Below are positions 42,093-50,181 of a DNA stretch of 64,000 bases, in pieces (position 1 is the first letter of the stretch; the number at the start of each line of letters is the position of its first letter). The DNA comes from Polyangiaceae bacterium UTPRO1 (GTDB taxonomy: Bacteria; Desulfobacterota; Binatia; UTPRO1): NCBI GenBank assembly GCA_002050235.1, contig MWST01000038.1, positions 1 to 64,000 on the forward strand, given 5' to 3'. The position numbers and the translations under genes are program-made. The notes under the pieces were generated by a model. The model was given only the letters and a program-made list of their open reading frames with translations, ran no database searches and was not told the origin of the DNA.

Positions 42093-44021
42093 TCACCTCT
42101 CGGCGAGCGCCGGCATGGCGTGATCGGGCCCGAAGCTGCCGTCGACGAAGGTGCGGAACCAAAGCTCCAGCCAGAGGAGCAGCCAGAAGCGCGTGCCGTG
42201 CCGCGCCGCCCCCGACGCGTGGGCCCGCCACAGCCGCTCGAGGTACTCGAAATCGAAGAGGCCGCGGCTGCGCGCTTCGTCGGAGAAGATGATGGCGTGC
42301 GCCGCAGCGCTCCACGCGCCGCGGAACCAGGCGTCGTGCGGAATCGAAAAGCCGTGCTTGGGTCGATAGACGACCTCGCGCGGCAACCGCCCGGCAGCCA
42401 CCTTCTTGAGGAGCGACTTCGCTTCCCACGGCTTGAGCTTGGCGCGCGCCGGCACCGCTGCTGCCCATTCGACGACCTCACGGTCCAGGAAGGGACAGCG
42501 CGCTTCGAGGCTGCTCATCATGGTCGCGACGTCCACCTTCGGATTGTAGCCGAACGGCAGGAGGACGGAGAGATCGTGGTGCAGCGCCCGATCGAGCGCC
42601 GAGGTGCCGTCGAAGTCCGCTGCCGCCTCGAGAGCGTATCCGAGCAGTACGTCGCGGTCGGCGAGGCCGCGGTACGGCGCCGACCAGAGAGCGGGGATGT
42701 GGTGCAACGACCAGGTCGTCGCGCCGGCCCAGTTCACCAGCGGATCGGTCTGCGCGTAGCGCAGGAAGCGCGCTGCCGACGCGCGCCAGCCGCGGTCGCC
42801 GGCATCGAGCAGCGCCGTGTTCGCCCGCCGCCAGCGCTCGAGGAGCGGCTGCGGAACGACCCGACCGACCATTGCCCCGAGATACCGGCCGAGATGCTGG
42901 CTGTAGCCCGCGAAGGACTCGTCGCCGCCGTCGCCGGTGAGCGCGACGGTCACGTGCTGCCGGGCGCAGCGCGCCACGTAGTACGTCGGGATGCAGGCCT
43001 CGTCGCCGAAGGGTTGGCCGAACTCCCAGACGAGCCGCGGCAGCAGGCCCCAGGCGTCGGCCGTGACCTCGAACTCGGTGTGCTCGGTGCCGCAGTGCTC
43101 CGCGACCCGGCGCGCATGACCGCGCTCGTCGTGGGCGGCGTCCCCGGTGCCCATCGAGAACGTCCGCACTTTCCGGCTCACGCTCTCGGCCATGCAGCTG
43201 ACGACGATACCGCTGTCGACGCCGCCGCTCAGGAAGGCCCCGAGCGGCACGTCGCTCCTCAGACGGCGGCGCACCGCCGCCGCGACCACGCGATCGGCAT
43301 CGGCGACGAGATCCGCTTCCGGCCCGCGCAGCTTGCGGGCGAACGACAGCCGCCAGTAGCGCTCCTCGCACTGACCGTCCGGCGTCACCGTCAGGAAGTG
43401 CCCCGGCAGGAGTTGATAGGCGTCGGCGTAGATGGTCTCGCGCCCCGGCAGATAGGTCCAGTAGAGGAAGCGCGCCACCGAGTCCGGACGCACGTGCCAG
43501 CCGCCGGGATCGGTGATCCAGAGCGCCTTCAGCTCCGACGCGAAGAGGAACCGCCCGTCGTGCCACCCGTAGAAGAGGGGCTTCTTGCCGAGCCGGTCCC
43601 GCGCCAGAAGGAGCACCCGCCGGCGCGCATCCCAGATCGCGAAAGCGAACATGCCGTTGATGCGCTCGAGAAGGCCCCGGATCCCCCACTCCTCGTAGCC
43701 GTGCACGAGCACGTCCGAGTCGGAGTCGCTGATGAAGCGATGCCCGGCGGCCGCGAGCTCGGTCCGGAGCGCCGCGAAGTCGTAGATCTCGCCGTTGAAG
43801 ACGACCCACACCGAGCCGTCCTCGTTGCGCATCGGCTGCCGTCCGCGCGGCGACAGATCGATGATGCTGAGGCGACGGTGCGCGAGCGCGGCGTGCGTCA
43901 AGATCTCGGTACCGGCGTCGTCGGGTCCGCGGTTGACCATCGTCTCCCGCATGCGGGTGACGAGCTCCGGCGCAATCGGTCGGTCGCTGGCGAAATCGAC
44001 GATGCCGCAGATGCCGCACAT
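42093..44021 (-). CDS. asnB: AsnB-type glutamine amidotransferase (second copy)
   Basis: 642 residues. Cys2 nucleophile (MCGICGIVDF), NRGPDDAG, RRLSIIDLSPRGRQPM, NGEIYDF and SDSDVLVHGYEEWG in the glutaminase domain. FLSGGVDSGIV and TGDGGDESFAGYSQH in the synthetase domain. It is clearly diverged from the copy at 22185-24140, so it is not a recent duplication. Its place among GT4 and deacetylase genes points to amidation of a sugar acid or an aminoacyl-sugar step rather than free asparagine synthesis. The frame continues upstream, but that part lies within the GT4 gene. Confidence 0.9.
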   Translation of the reverse strand: MCGICGIVDFASDRPIAPELVTRMRETMVNRGPDDAGTEILTHAALAHRRLSIIDLSPRGRQPMRNEDGSVWVVFNGEIYDFAALRTELAAAGHRFISDSDSDVLVHGYEEWGIRGLLERINGMFAFAIWDARRRVLLLARDRLGKKPLFYGWHDGRFLFASELKALWITDPGGWHVRPDSVARFLYWTYLPGRETIYADAYQLLPGHFLTVTPDGQCEERYWRLSFARKLRGPEADLVADADRVVAAAVRRRLRSDVPLGAFLSGGVDSGIVVSCMAESVSRKVRTFSMGTGDAAHDERGHARRVAEHCGTEHTEFEVTADAWGLLPRLVWEFGQPFGDEACIPTYYVARCARQHVTVALTGDGGDESFAGYSQHLGRYLGAMVGRVVPQPLLERWRRANTALLDAGDRGWRASAARFLRYAQTDPLVNWAGATTWSLHHIPALWSAPYRGLADRDVLLGYALEAAADFDGTSALDRALHHDLSVLLPFGYNPKVDVATMMSSLEARCPFLDREVVEWAAAVPARAKLKPWEAKSLLKKVAAGRLPREVVYRPKHGFSIPHDAWFRGAWSAAAHAIIFSDEARSRGLFDFEYLERLWRAHASGAARHGTRFWLLLWLELWFRTFVDGSFGPDHAMPALAER

Positions 44022-44032
44022 CGACGACGGCC

Positions 44033-45154
44033 TCAGTCGCCTGCGAGCTCGGCGAAGATGGCGTTCCAGCGCGCGCTCACGACGGGCGCGGTGAACGAGC
44101 GGACCGAGTCGGCCGCGGCGGCGCGTAGCCGCGCCAGGGCCGACGGATCGCGCAGCAGGTCGAGGAGCGCTGCCGCCAACGCCCCGACGTCGCCCGCGGG
44201 CAGCAAGCGGCCGTTGACGCCGTCGCGCACGATCTCGCTCACCCCGTACGGGCAGTCGAAGGCGACGATCGGCAGCCCGCACGCCAGCGCTTCGAGCGCC
44301 ACGTTGGGCATGCCTTCGTAGCGCGACGAGAGCACGAAGACGTCGGCGTGCGCGAAGAAGCGCTCCGGCTGCTCCTGGAATCCCACGAAGTCGACGACAT
44401 CGGCGAGTCCGAGGGCGCGCGCGCGCGCGCCGAGCTCGGTCTCGAGCTCGCCGATGCCGACGATCGTGAGCCGGGCCCGCACGCCTTCCGCACACACTCG
44501 GGCGAAGGCTTCGAGCAGGAGGTCGAAGCCCTTCTGCCTGGTGAGGCGTCCCATCGCCAGCACGTGCGGGCCCGGATCCGTGAAGGGCGACGTCGAGCGC
44601 GCCGCCGCCGCCGCCAGGCGTTCGGCATCGACCGGGTTGTGGATGCACTCGACCTGCCCCGGACGCGGCGCGATCTCGCGGCCGAGCCGCTCGGCCACGG
44701 CCGCGGTCTGGGTCACGATGCGATCGGCCTTGCGCACCAGGCGGAGGTAGCACCGGTACAACACGTCGCGATAGCGATTATGCTCCATGTAGCGTTCGCC
44801 GATGACCTCGCGGATCACCAGCTTGGTCCGGGGCAGCACCGGCCGTGCCAGCAGCAGCAAGAAGTTGATGTAGCCCTGAGTCGCGACCACGACGGCGGGA
44901 CGGACGCGCCAGAGAAGACGCACGAGCTTCGGCATGGCGTTGCGCGCGCGCCTTGCTTCGAGGACGTGCATGACGACGTCGTCCGGCACCTCGGACGCGA
45001 ACCAGAAGCCGTAGAACCGGTAGAAGATCACCAGGTGCGGCTCGAACCGCGTCCGATCGAGGTGTCGCAGCAGTGTGATCACGACCCGCGCTGCGCCGCC
45101 ACCCAGGGTCGGCAACACGAACAGCACGGGACGTCGGGCTCGGGGATTGGTCAC
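44033..45154 (-). CDS. GT4-family glycosyltransferase (first gene of the second glycan module)
   Basis: 373 residues from a GTG at 45154 (an upstream in-frame GTG/ATG region to 45274 lacks homology-like sequence). PVLFVLPTLGGGAARVVITLLRHL at the N-terminus is typical of GT4 enzymes, with IHNPVDAERL, VLAMGRLTRQKGFDLLLEAF, and the donor EX7E in SRYEGMPNVALEALACGLPIVA. The start faces the divergently transcribed acyltransferase gene, with a 17-bp palindrome in the shared region. No strong ribosome site was seen, so the start is uncertain by a few codons. Confidence 0.9.
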   Translation of the reverse strand: MTNPRARRPVLFVLPTLGGGAARVVITLLRHLDRTRFEPHLVIFYRFYGFWFASEVPDDVVMHVLEARRARNAMPKLVRLLWRVRPAVVVATQGYINFLLLLARPVLPRTKLVIREVIGERYMEHNRYRDVLYRCYLRLVRKADRIVTQTAAVAERLGREIAPRPGQVECIHNPVDAERLAAAAARSTSPFTDPGPHVLAMGRLTRQKGFDLLLEAFARVCAEGVRARLTIVGIGELETELGARARALGLADVVDFVGFQEQPERFFAHADVFVLSSRYEGMPNVALEALACGLPIVAFDCPYGVSEIVRDGVNGRLLPAGDVGALAAALLDLLRDPSALARLRAAAADSVRSFTAPVVSARWNAIFAELAGD

Positions 45155-45240
45155 GATTTCGCAGCGCCGACGCAGTCGGAACGATCCATGCGCATAGCGA
45201 CGGCTGCCCGACGACGCAAGCTCGAAAAGCGAGCCTGAAA

Positions 45241-45257
45241 CCGCGTTGACAACGCGG
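45241..45257. promoter_or_regulatory. Perfect palindrome over a -35-like element between divergent genes
   Basis: CCGCGTTGACAACGCGG is a perfect 7-bp inverted repeat around GAC, and its centre contains TTGACA, a consensus -35. It lies 29 nt before the acyltransferase ATG and about 87 nt from the GT4 start. A repressor bound here would block a rightward promoter. No strong -10 follows at the proper distance, so promoter activity is unproven. Confidence 0.4.
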
Positions 45258-45285
45258 AAGATGGCGCGGACCATGGAGAGGTCGC

Positions 45286-46422
45286 ATGCTCACACGCCCC
45301 GGGCCACAGTCGACAGCCGCCGCCCCGGCGGCGCGCGCCTCCGCGCCCGGCCGGCAGGCCCTCGGACTGCTCGCCGCGAGCATCTATCCGAACGTCGGCG
45401 ATCACCCGGCATCGACCTTCGTCGCCGAGCTCGACGAGTCGGCGATCGCGCGCGTGCGCCGCGAGTCGCTGGCACTCCGGCTCCGCCTTCGGGTGCCGGT
45501 GACAGCGGAGCTCCGCTACGTCGCCGACGCCACCGCGACCGCGCTCGTAGCCACGCTCGGCGACCTCGCAAGCCACGAGGTCACCGTCGTCACGCGCCCG
45601 ATCGGCAACGCGACCGCCCCGGCCGCCGCGCTGCACCCGGGCGGCGCCGCAGCGGCGCCGATCGCGAGCGAGCCCGACCCCTTCGGCCTCGACCCGGAGC
45701 TCCGCGCCCTCGCCCTACCGGCGTTCCGCTTCATGTTCGAGCGCTACTGGCGCATCGAGGTGAGCGGCCTCGATCGGCTCCCGGCCGGCAGAGCGCTCGT
45801 AGTGGCCAACCACGCGGGGGCCGTCCCCGCCGACGCCTTCATGATGGCGACCGCGCTCGAGCTCCGTGGCGGTCGTCGCTTGCGCGTTCTCTACGACAAG
45901 TTCGTCGACGCGCTGCCCTTCATCGGCGTTTTCTATCGCCGCCTCGGCGGCGTCACCGCCTCCTTGCCGAACGCCGAGCGCTTGCTGCGGCGCGGCGAGC
46001 TGGTCGGCCTGTTTCCCGAAGGCATCGCCGGCGTCGAGAAGCGCTGCGCGGAGGGCTACCGGCTGCGTCCGTTCAAGACCGGCGCCGCCTGGCTCAGCAT
46101 CCGTACCGACAGCCCCATCGTGCCGGTCGCCATCGTCGGCGCTGCCGAAGCCTACCCCGTGGTCGCGCGCCTCTATCGCGCCGGGCGGCTCGTCGGCATT
46201 CCATGGATCCCCGTCACACCGACCTTCCCCCTCTGCGGCGTCGCCGGCGCCCTGCCGCTGCCCTCCAAGTGGATGATGCACTTCGGGGCGCCGATCCAGC
46301 CACCGCCGCCGGACGGCCGCTCCGAGAGCGAACGGATCGCGACGCTCACTGCCCGCGTCCGCGACGCCATCGCCGAGAGCCTGCGCGTACTGCTCGCCAA
46401 ACGCAGCGGAATCTTCCTATAA
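45286..46422 (+). CDS. PlsC-like lysophospholipid acyltransferase with extra N-terminal domain
   Basis: 378 residues. The acyltransferase domain lies at about 140-370, with VVANHAGAVPADAFM (catalytic His, spaced Asp as in the NHxGxxPxD subgroup) and VGLFPEGIAG (motif III). The first ~135 residues are not part of the domain; they include a LRLRLRVPVTAELRYVADATATALVATLGD stretch, shown here only by position (about 66-95), and match nothing I recognise. There is no membrane helix in the N-terminus. GGAGAGG precedes the ATG. It is divergent from the second glycan module, so the substrate could be a phospholipid or a glycolipid. Confidence 0.82.
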   Translation: MLTRPGPQSTAAAPAARASAPGRQALGLLAASIYPNVGDHPASTFVAELDESAIARVRRESLALRLRLRVPVTAELRYVADATATALVATLGDLASHEVTVVTRPIGNATAPAAALHPGGAAAAPIASEPDPFGLDPELRALALPAFRFMFERYWRIEVSGLDRLPAGRALVVANHAGAVPADAFMMATALELRGGRRLRVLYDKFVDALPFIGVFYRRLGGVTASLPNAERLLRRGELVGLFPEGIAGVEKRCAEGYRLRPFKTGAAWLSIRTDSPIVPVAIVGAAEAYPVVARLYRAGRLVGIPWIPVTPTFPLCGVAGALPLPSKWMMHFGAPIQPPPPDGRSESERIATLTARVRDAIAESLRVLLAKRSGIFL

Positions 46423-46521
46423 AGCGAAGGGCGTGCGGGCGCCCGCCGTCCGCTCCGCAGGAAGGACACGCGGTCGTCGGAATGCTTCCGGCAGCCCCGC
46501 AGCCCGGGAGGGGGACAAGCG

Positions 46522-47025
46522 ATGCGCAGTCATCTGGCCTTGGTCGCCGCGCTGGCGTTCGGCGGCGCCGCCTGCTCGCAGCTCCTGCAACCGACCGTCC
46601 GTCCCTGCACTGCTCCAGCGGCGCGCCGAGCGACGGGCGGCATCGGCATCATCGGCATGTCCCTCGACCGTCATCCGGGAGCGAGCGGCAGCCCGGAGCT
46701 CGTCGTCGATCGCGTCGTTCCCGACGGTCCGGCCGCCGCCGCCGGCGTTCGCCCCGGCGATCGCATCCTCGAGATCGAGGGATCGTCGACCGCGACCATG
46801 TCGATCGCGGACGCGGCCCGCCGCCTGCGCGGTCCGGTCGACGCGCCGGTAGCGCTCGTCATCTCCACCGGCGACCGGTCACGGGACGTCACCATCATCC
46901 GCGTCGCCCCGAGCGCGCTCTGGAACGCGACCGGCCGCGGCGCACGGACCACCGGCAAGGGAATCGTACCCGCCACCGATCTGGCGCCGGCCGCGAAGGC
47001 GGCGGCGCCTCCATGTCGCCCCTGA
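46522..47025 (+). CDS. PDZ-domain lipoprotein
   Basis: 167 residues. A signal peptide ends in a lipobox (FGGAAC, Cys18), so the protein is lipid-anchored at a membrane. A PDZ domain spans about residues 45-130 (IIGMSLDRHPGASGSP, VVPDGPAAAAGVRPGDRILEIEG). GGGAGGGGG lies 7 nt before the ATG. It follows the acyltransferase by 99 bp on the same strand. PDZ lipoproteins usually scaffold proteases or secretion parts; no protease is nearby. The Ala/Pro tail is low complexity. Confidence 0.75.
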   Translation: MRSHLALVAALAFGGAACSQLLQPTVRPCTAPAARRATGGIGIIGMSLDRHPGASGSPELVVDRVVPDGPAAAAGVRPGDRILEIEGSSTATMSIADAARRLRGPVDAPVALVISTGDRSRDVTIIRVAPSALWNATGRGARTTGKGIVPATDLAPAAKAAAPPCRP

Positions 47026-47040
47026 CTCTCCCCTCTCCGG

Positions 47041-47526
47041 CTATGCCTTGCAGCGCACGCCGGCGGTCACGAAGTACGAGCCCGTCTCTCTGACGGTCCC
47101 GCCGAAGACGTCGGCGACGCCCGCCGGCTCTATGGAAGCGATCGCCACCGCACCCGCCGAGGTCTGCATCGCTCCGTCCTTGCGGCGGAAGACGTAGCCC
47201 TCCGGGTAGTAGGCGAAGCTGTCGAGGAGGTCGCCGGGGGCGAGCGACGTCACCGGACGCTCGGCGCCGTCGCGCCCGTAGAAGACGTGGCCGTGGTCCA
47301 CCGCTACCGACAGGCCGTTGTCGAACGTCACCCGCAGGATCGGCACCGCGCTCGCCGCCACGGCGATCTTGGAGAAGAGCCGGAACCCGATCCGACCGTC
47401 CGGGAGCCGGGTCATGACCGTCACCGACTTCCCGGCGAGGCCGCCGATCGCAACCGGTCCGTCGACGCTCTCGATGAGGCTCTCTCCGGTGAGACACCCG
47501 CGCTCGCATCGTCGTTCGCCGCGCAC
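47041..47526 (-). CDS. Stand-alone Hint-domain (intein/hedgehog-like) protein
   Basis: 161 residues from a GTG at 47526 with GGAGG 5-6 nt upstream. After 10 residues a Cys11 opens a Hint domain: CLTGESLIESVDGPVAIGGL (block A), VTFDNGLSVAVDHGHVFYG (block B with His78), PGDLL, and VADVFGGTVRETGSYFVTAG (blocks F/G). The chain stops at VRCKA where a C-terminal splice junction (His-Asn then Cys/Ser/Thr) would be, so splicing is impossible but an N-terminal acyl shift is not excluded. No larger host gene carries it. It is convergent with the PDZ gene, 15 bp apart. Role unknown. Confidence 0.75.
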   Translation of the reverse strand: MRGERRCERGCLTGESLIESVDGPVAIGGLAGKSVTVMTRLPDGRIGFRLFSKIAVAASAVPILRVTFDNGLSVAVDHGHVFYGRDGAERPVTSLAPGDLLDSFAYYPEGYVFRRKDGAMQTSAGAVAIASIEPAGVADVFGGTVRETGSYFVTAGVRCKA

Positions 47527-47684
47527 GCCGCCCTCCTTTCGCGTCGCCGCCGAGCTTGCCACGAGAGCCCGCCGCAGCGCGAGGGACGCTCTTACACGGC
47601 GCCGCGACCTGGCGCCACGCAGCCGCCGCCACGGTCGCGGCCGTTGACAGTCGTCACCCCCTCTGTGAGAAGACGCGCCGCCCC

Positions 47685-48098
47685 ATGCCTCGGCATCTAG
47701 CGTATCGTGCGCTCGCCGCGGTGACCGCGTGCAGCCTCTTCCTCTTCGGATTCGTCTTCGTCTGCGGATTCATCGACCGGGCCCTCTTCCAGGTCCTGGC
47801 CCGTCCTCTCTTCGCCACCGATTTCTGGGGCTATTACATCCTCGGCGTCGCCGGCTCGGCGCTGATCGTCTGGGCCGCAGCGCTCTTCGCCGCGGTGCGG
47901 GCACCGACCCTGCACCCCGGAGTCGCGACTGCGACCACGGTCGGCTTGATCCTCGGCGCCATCCTGCGCCTGCTCGCCTGGTACTCCGGGGAGTATCGGC
48001 AGGCGGGCGATCAACTCCGCCTCGAGACGGCCGTGCTCCTCGTCCTCGCCCTCGGCTTCATCTGGCTGCGTCCGCCGCGGCTGCCCCCGCCCGCATGA
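47685..48098 (+). CDS. Small polytopic membrane protein (four helices)
   Basis: 137 residues from the ATG at 47685. Four hydrophobic segments (about 10-32, 45-66, 80-98, 112-128) with short polar loops; the first contains VTACSLFLFGFVFVCGFID. No family motif was recognised. Its stop overlaps the ATG of the thioredoxin-fold gene (ATGA), so the two are co-translated and probably work together in the inner membrane. Upstream in-frame codons lie within the antisense Hint gene's promoter side and are not used. Confidence 0.65.
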   Translation: MPRHLAYRALAAVTACSLFLFGFVFVCGFIDRALFQVLARPLFATDFWGYYILGVAGSALIVWAAALFAAVRAPTLHPGVATATTVGLILGAILRLLAWYSGEYRQAGDQLRLETAVLLVLALGFIWLRPPRLPPPA

Positions 48099-48721
48099 CC
48101 GCCGGCGGCGAGCGCAAGACAGCGGTTCTCGCGGGTCGCATCGGCGTCACGCTCCTCTGCCTATATCTCCTCGGCGTGACCTTACGGATCGGCGGCTGCT
48201 ACGGCCCCGAGCTCGCCGTGCGCGACGAGCGCCCCGATGCAGGCCCGGCGGTCGGCGCCGAGTTCCCCGCCTTCTCGCTGCCGGACGCAAGCGGAGTCGC
48301 CATCGGTCGCGAGCAGCTAGCGGGAGCCGTCGCCCTGATCGTCGTCGCGCCGAGCCTCGATTGGTCGCCGGCGACCAAAGCGCGCCTCCTCGATCTCGCC
48401 GAAATAGTGCGCGAGCGCTCCGACGTGCGCGTCGCAGTCATCGTCCCCGCCGCCCAGGCGACGCCGCGGAGCCTCGCCTTCGTCCGCGATCACCTCCTTC
48501 CCTTCTTCGTGCTGATCGACGACGCCGGTCTGATCGACCGTCTCGGGCTCGTTGCCCCGGCGCCCGACGGCACCGCCGCGGCGCTCCCCGCAGCCTTCGT
48601 CCTCGGACCCGACGGTCGCGTGCGCGCCCGCGACGTGCGCCGCAGCGCCCGCCTGTGGGCCGACCCGGCGGCGCTGCTGGCCGCGGCCGCGGCGACGACC
48701 GGAGCCGCCGCGGCTCCGTGA
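48095..48721 (+). CDS. Membrane-anchored thioredoxin-fold protein without catalytic cysteines
   Basis: 208 residues. One N-terminal helix (about 13-35, containing VTLLCLYLLGVTL) is followed by a peroxiredoxin/TlpA-like fold: GAEFPAFSLPDASGVAI, then VALIVVAPSLDWSPATKARLLDLAE, HLLPFFVLIDDAGL and AAFVLGPDGRVRA. The position of the CXXC or peroxidatic Cys is SLDWS, so it has no redox-active cysteine there. The domain is periplasmic by topology. It may bind rather than reduce. It is coupled by a 4-nt overlap to the small membrane protein before it. Confidence 0.7.
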   Translation: MTAGGERKTAVLAGRIGVTLLCLYLLGVTLRIGGCYGPELAVRDERPDAGPAVGAEFPAFSLPDASGVAIGREQLAGAVALIVVAPSLDWSPATKARLLDLAEIVRERSDVRVAVIVPAAQATPRSLAFVRDHLLPFFVLIDDAGLIDRLGLVAPAPDGTAAALPAAFVLGPDGRVRARDVRRSARLWADPAALLAAAAATTGAAAAP

Positions 48722-48792
48722 GGGGCGGTCGGCAGGGCAGCGCCGCCGGCGGCCGCCTCGACTCCCCGCCCGGTGTTTTGTAGACCCGAGCC

Positions 48793-50181
48793 ATGCGGCT
48801 CGCGGCGCGTGTCCACGGACGGAGCCACCGCTTCACCTCGGTGCGCGACGTCCTGGCACGCGCCAACGAGCCCAAGGCCGGCGACGAGCGGGCCGGAATC
48901 GCCGCCCGTTCGCACGAAGAGCGCGCCGCCGCCAAGCTCGTGGTCGCCGAGCTCACCCTCGCCGACCTGCGCGAGAATCCGGTGGCGCCCCTCGACGAGG
49001 ACGAGGTGAGTCGCGTCATCGACGCCGGCGTCGACGAAGCGGTGTACCGCGAGATCCGCGGCTGGAGCGTCGGCGAGCTGCGCGATTGGCTCCTCGCCGA
49101 CGACACCTCGGTCGCGGCCGTGCAGCGCCTGCGTCGCGGCCTCACGGCCGAGATGGCCGCCGCGGTCGCCAAGATCTCGTCGAACCTCGACCTCGTCTAT
49201 GCGGCGCGCCGCCTGCCGGTGACGACGCGCGCCCGCACGACGGTCGGCCTGCCGGGCCGCTTGAGCACGCGCCTGCAGCCCAACCACCCGAGCGACGACC
49301 CCGACGGCATCACCGCGGCGATCTACGAGGGACTCGCCTACGGCGCCGGCGATGCGCTGATCGGCATCAATCCCGGCAGCGACGACGTGGCGAACGTGAG
49401 CAAGCTCCTCGAGCTCACCCGCGACCTCATCTCCCGGCTCGGCGTACCGACCCAGAACTGCGTCCTCGCGCACGTGACCACGCAGATGCGGGCGCTCGAG
49501 CGCGGCGCGCCCATGGACATCCTCTTCCAGAGTCTCGCCGGCACCGAGGCCGCGGTCGCGAGCTTCGGAACCTCCGTAGCGATGCTCGACGAAGCGAGCG
49601 CGATGATCCGCGAGCGGTCGACGCTGCGCACCCACGGCGGCCGCACCGGCCGGCTGCAGCTCATGTACTTCGAGACCGGCCAAGGATCGGAGCTCTCGGC
49701 AGGCGCCCACGGCGGCGCCGATCAGGTGACGCTCGAAGCGCGCTGCTACGGACTCGCGCGCCGCTACGACCCGTTCCTCGTCAACACCGTCGTCGGTTTC
49801 ATCGGCCCCGAATATCTCGCCGACGGGCGCCAGATCGTGCGCGCCGGACTCGAGGACCACTTCATGGGGAAGCTGCTCGGCGTGCCCATCGGCGCCGACG
49901 CCTGCTACACCAATCACGCCGAGGCCGATCAGAACGACTGCGACAACCTCGCCGCCCTGCTCGCGACCGCCGGCTGCAACTATTTCATGGGCGTTCCCGC
50001 CGGCGACGACGTGATGCTCGGCTACCAGACCACGAGCTACCACGACGGCGCGACGCTGCGGCAGCTCCTCGGGCTGCGGCCGGCGCCGGAGTTCGAGGCG
50101 TGGCTCGTCGAACGCGGCCTGCTGGCGGACGGCCGCCTCACCGACCGCGCCGGCGACCCGGCGGTGTTCCTCCCCCGATGA
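48793..50181 (+). CDS. eutB: Ethanolamine ammonia-lyase large subunit (EutB)
   Basis: 462 residues, the usual EutB length. Highly conserved EutB blocks are visible: LQPNHPSDDPDGITAAIYEG, GDALIGINPGSDDV, CVLAHVTTQM, FQSLAGTEAA, STLRTHGG, FETGQGSELSAGAHGGADQVT and YTNHAEADQND. With EutC it forms the adenosylcobalamin-dependent enzyme that converts ethanolamine to acetaldehyde and ammonia. The gene overlaps eutC by 4 nt. No eutA reactivase, permease, aldehyde dehydrogenase or microcompartment shell gene is visible on either side. Confidence 0.95.
   Translation: MRLAARVHGRSHRFTSVRDVLARANEPKAGDERAGIAARSHEERAAAKLVVAELTLADLRENPVAPLDEDEVSRVIDAGVDEAVYREIRGWSVGELRDWLLADDTSVAAVQRLRRGLTAEMAAAVAKISSNLDLVYAARRLPVTTRARTTVGLPGRLSTRLQPNHPSDDPDGITAAIYEGLAYGAGDALIGINPGSDDVANVSKLLELTRDLISRLGVPTQNCVLAHVTTQMRALERGAPMDILFQSLAGTEAAVASFGTSVAMLDEASAMIRERSTLRTHGGRTGRLQLMYFETGQGSELSAGAHGGADQVTLEARCYGLARRYDPFLVNTVVGFIGPEYLADGRQIVRAGLEDHFMGKLLGVPIGADACYTNHAEADQNDCDNLAALLATAGCNYFMGVPAGDDVMLGYQTTSYHDGATLRQLLGLRPAPEFEAWLVERGLLADGRLTDRAGDPAVFLPR

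Noticed and set aside
44022-44753. Upstream extension of the second asnB frame
   Set aside because: The amidotransferase nucleophile must be Cys2 after the initiator Met; MCGIC at 44021 fixes the start.
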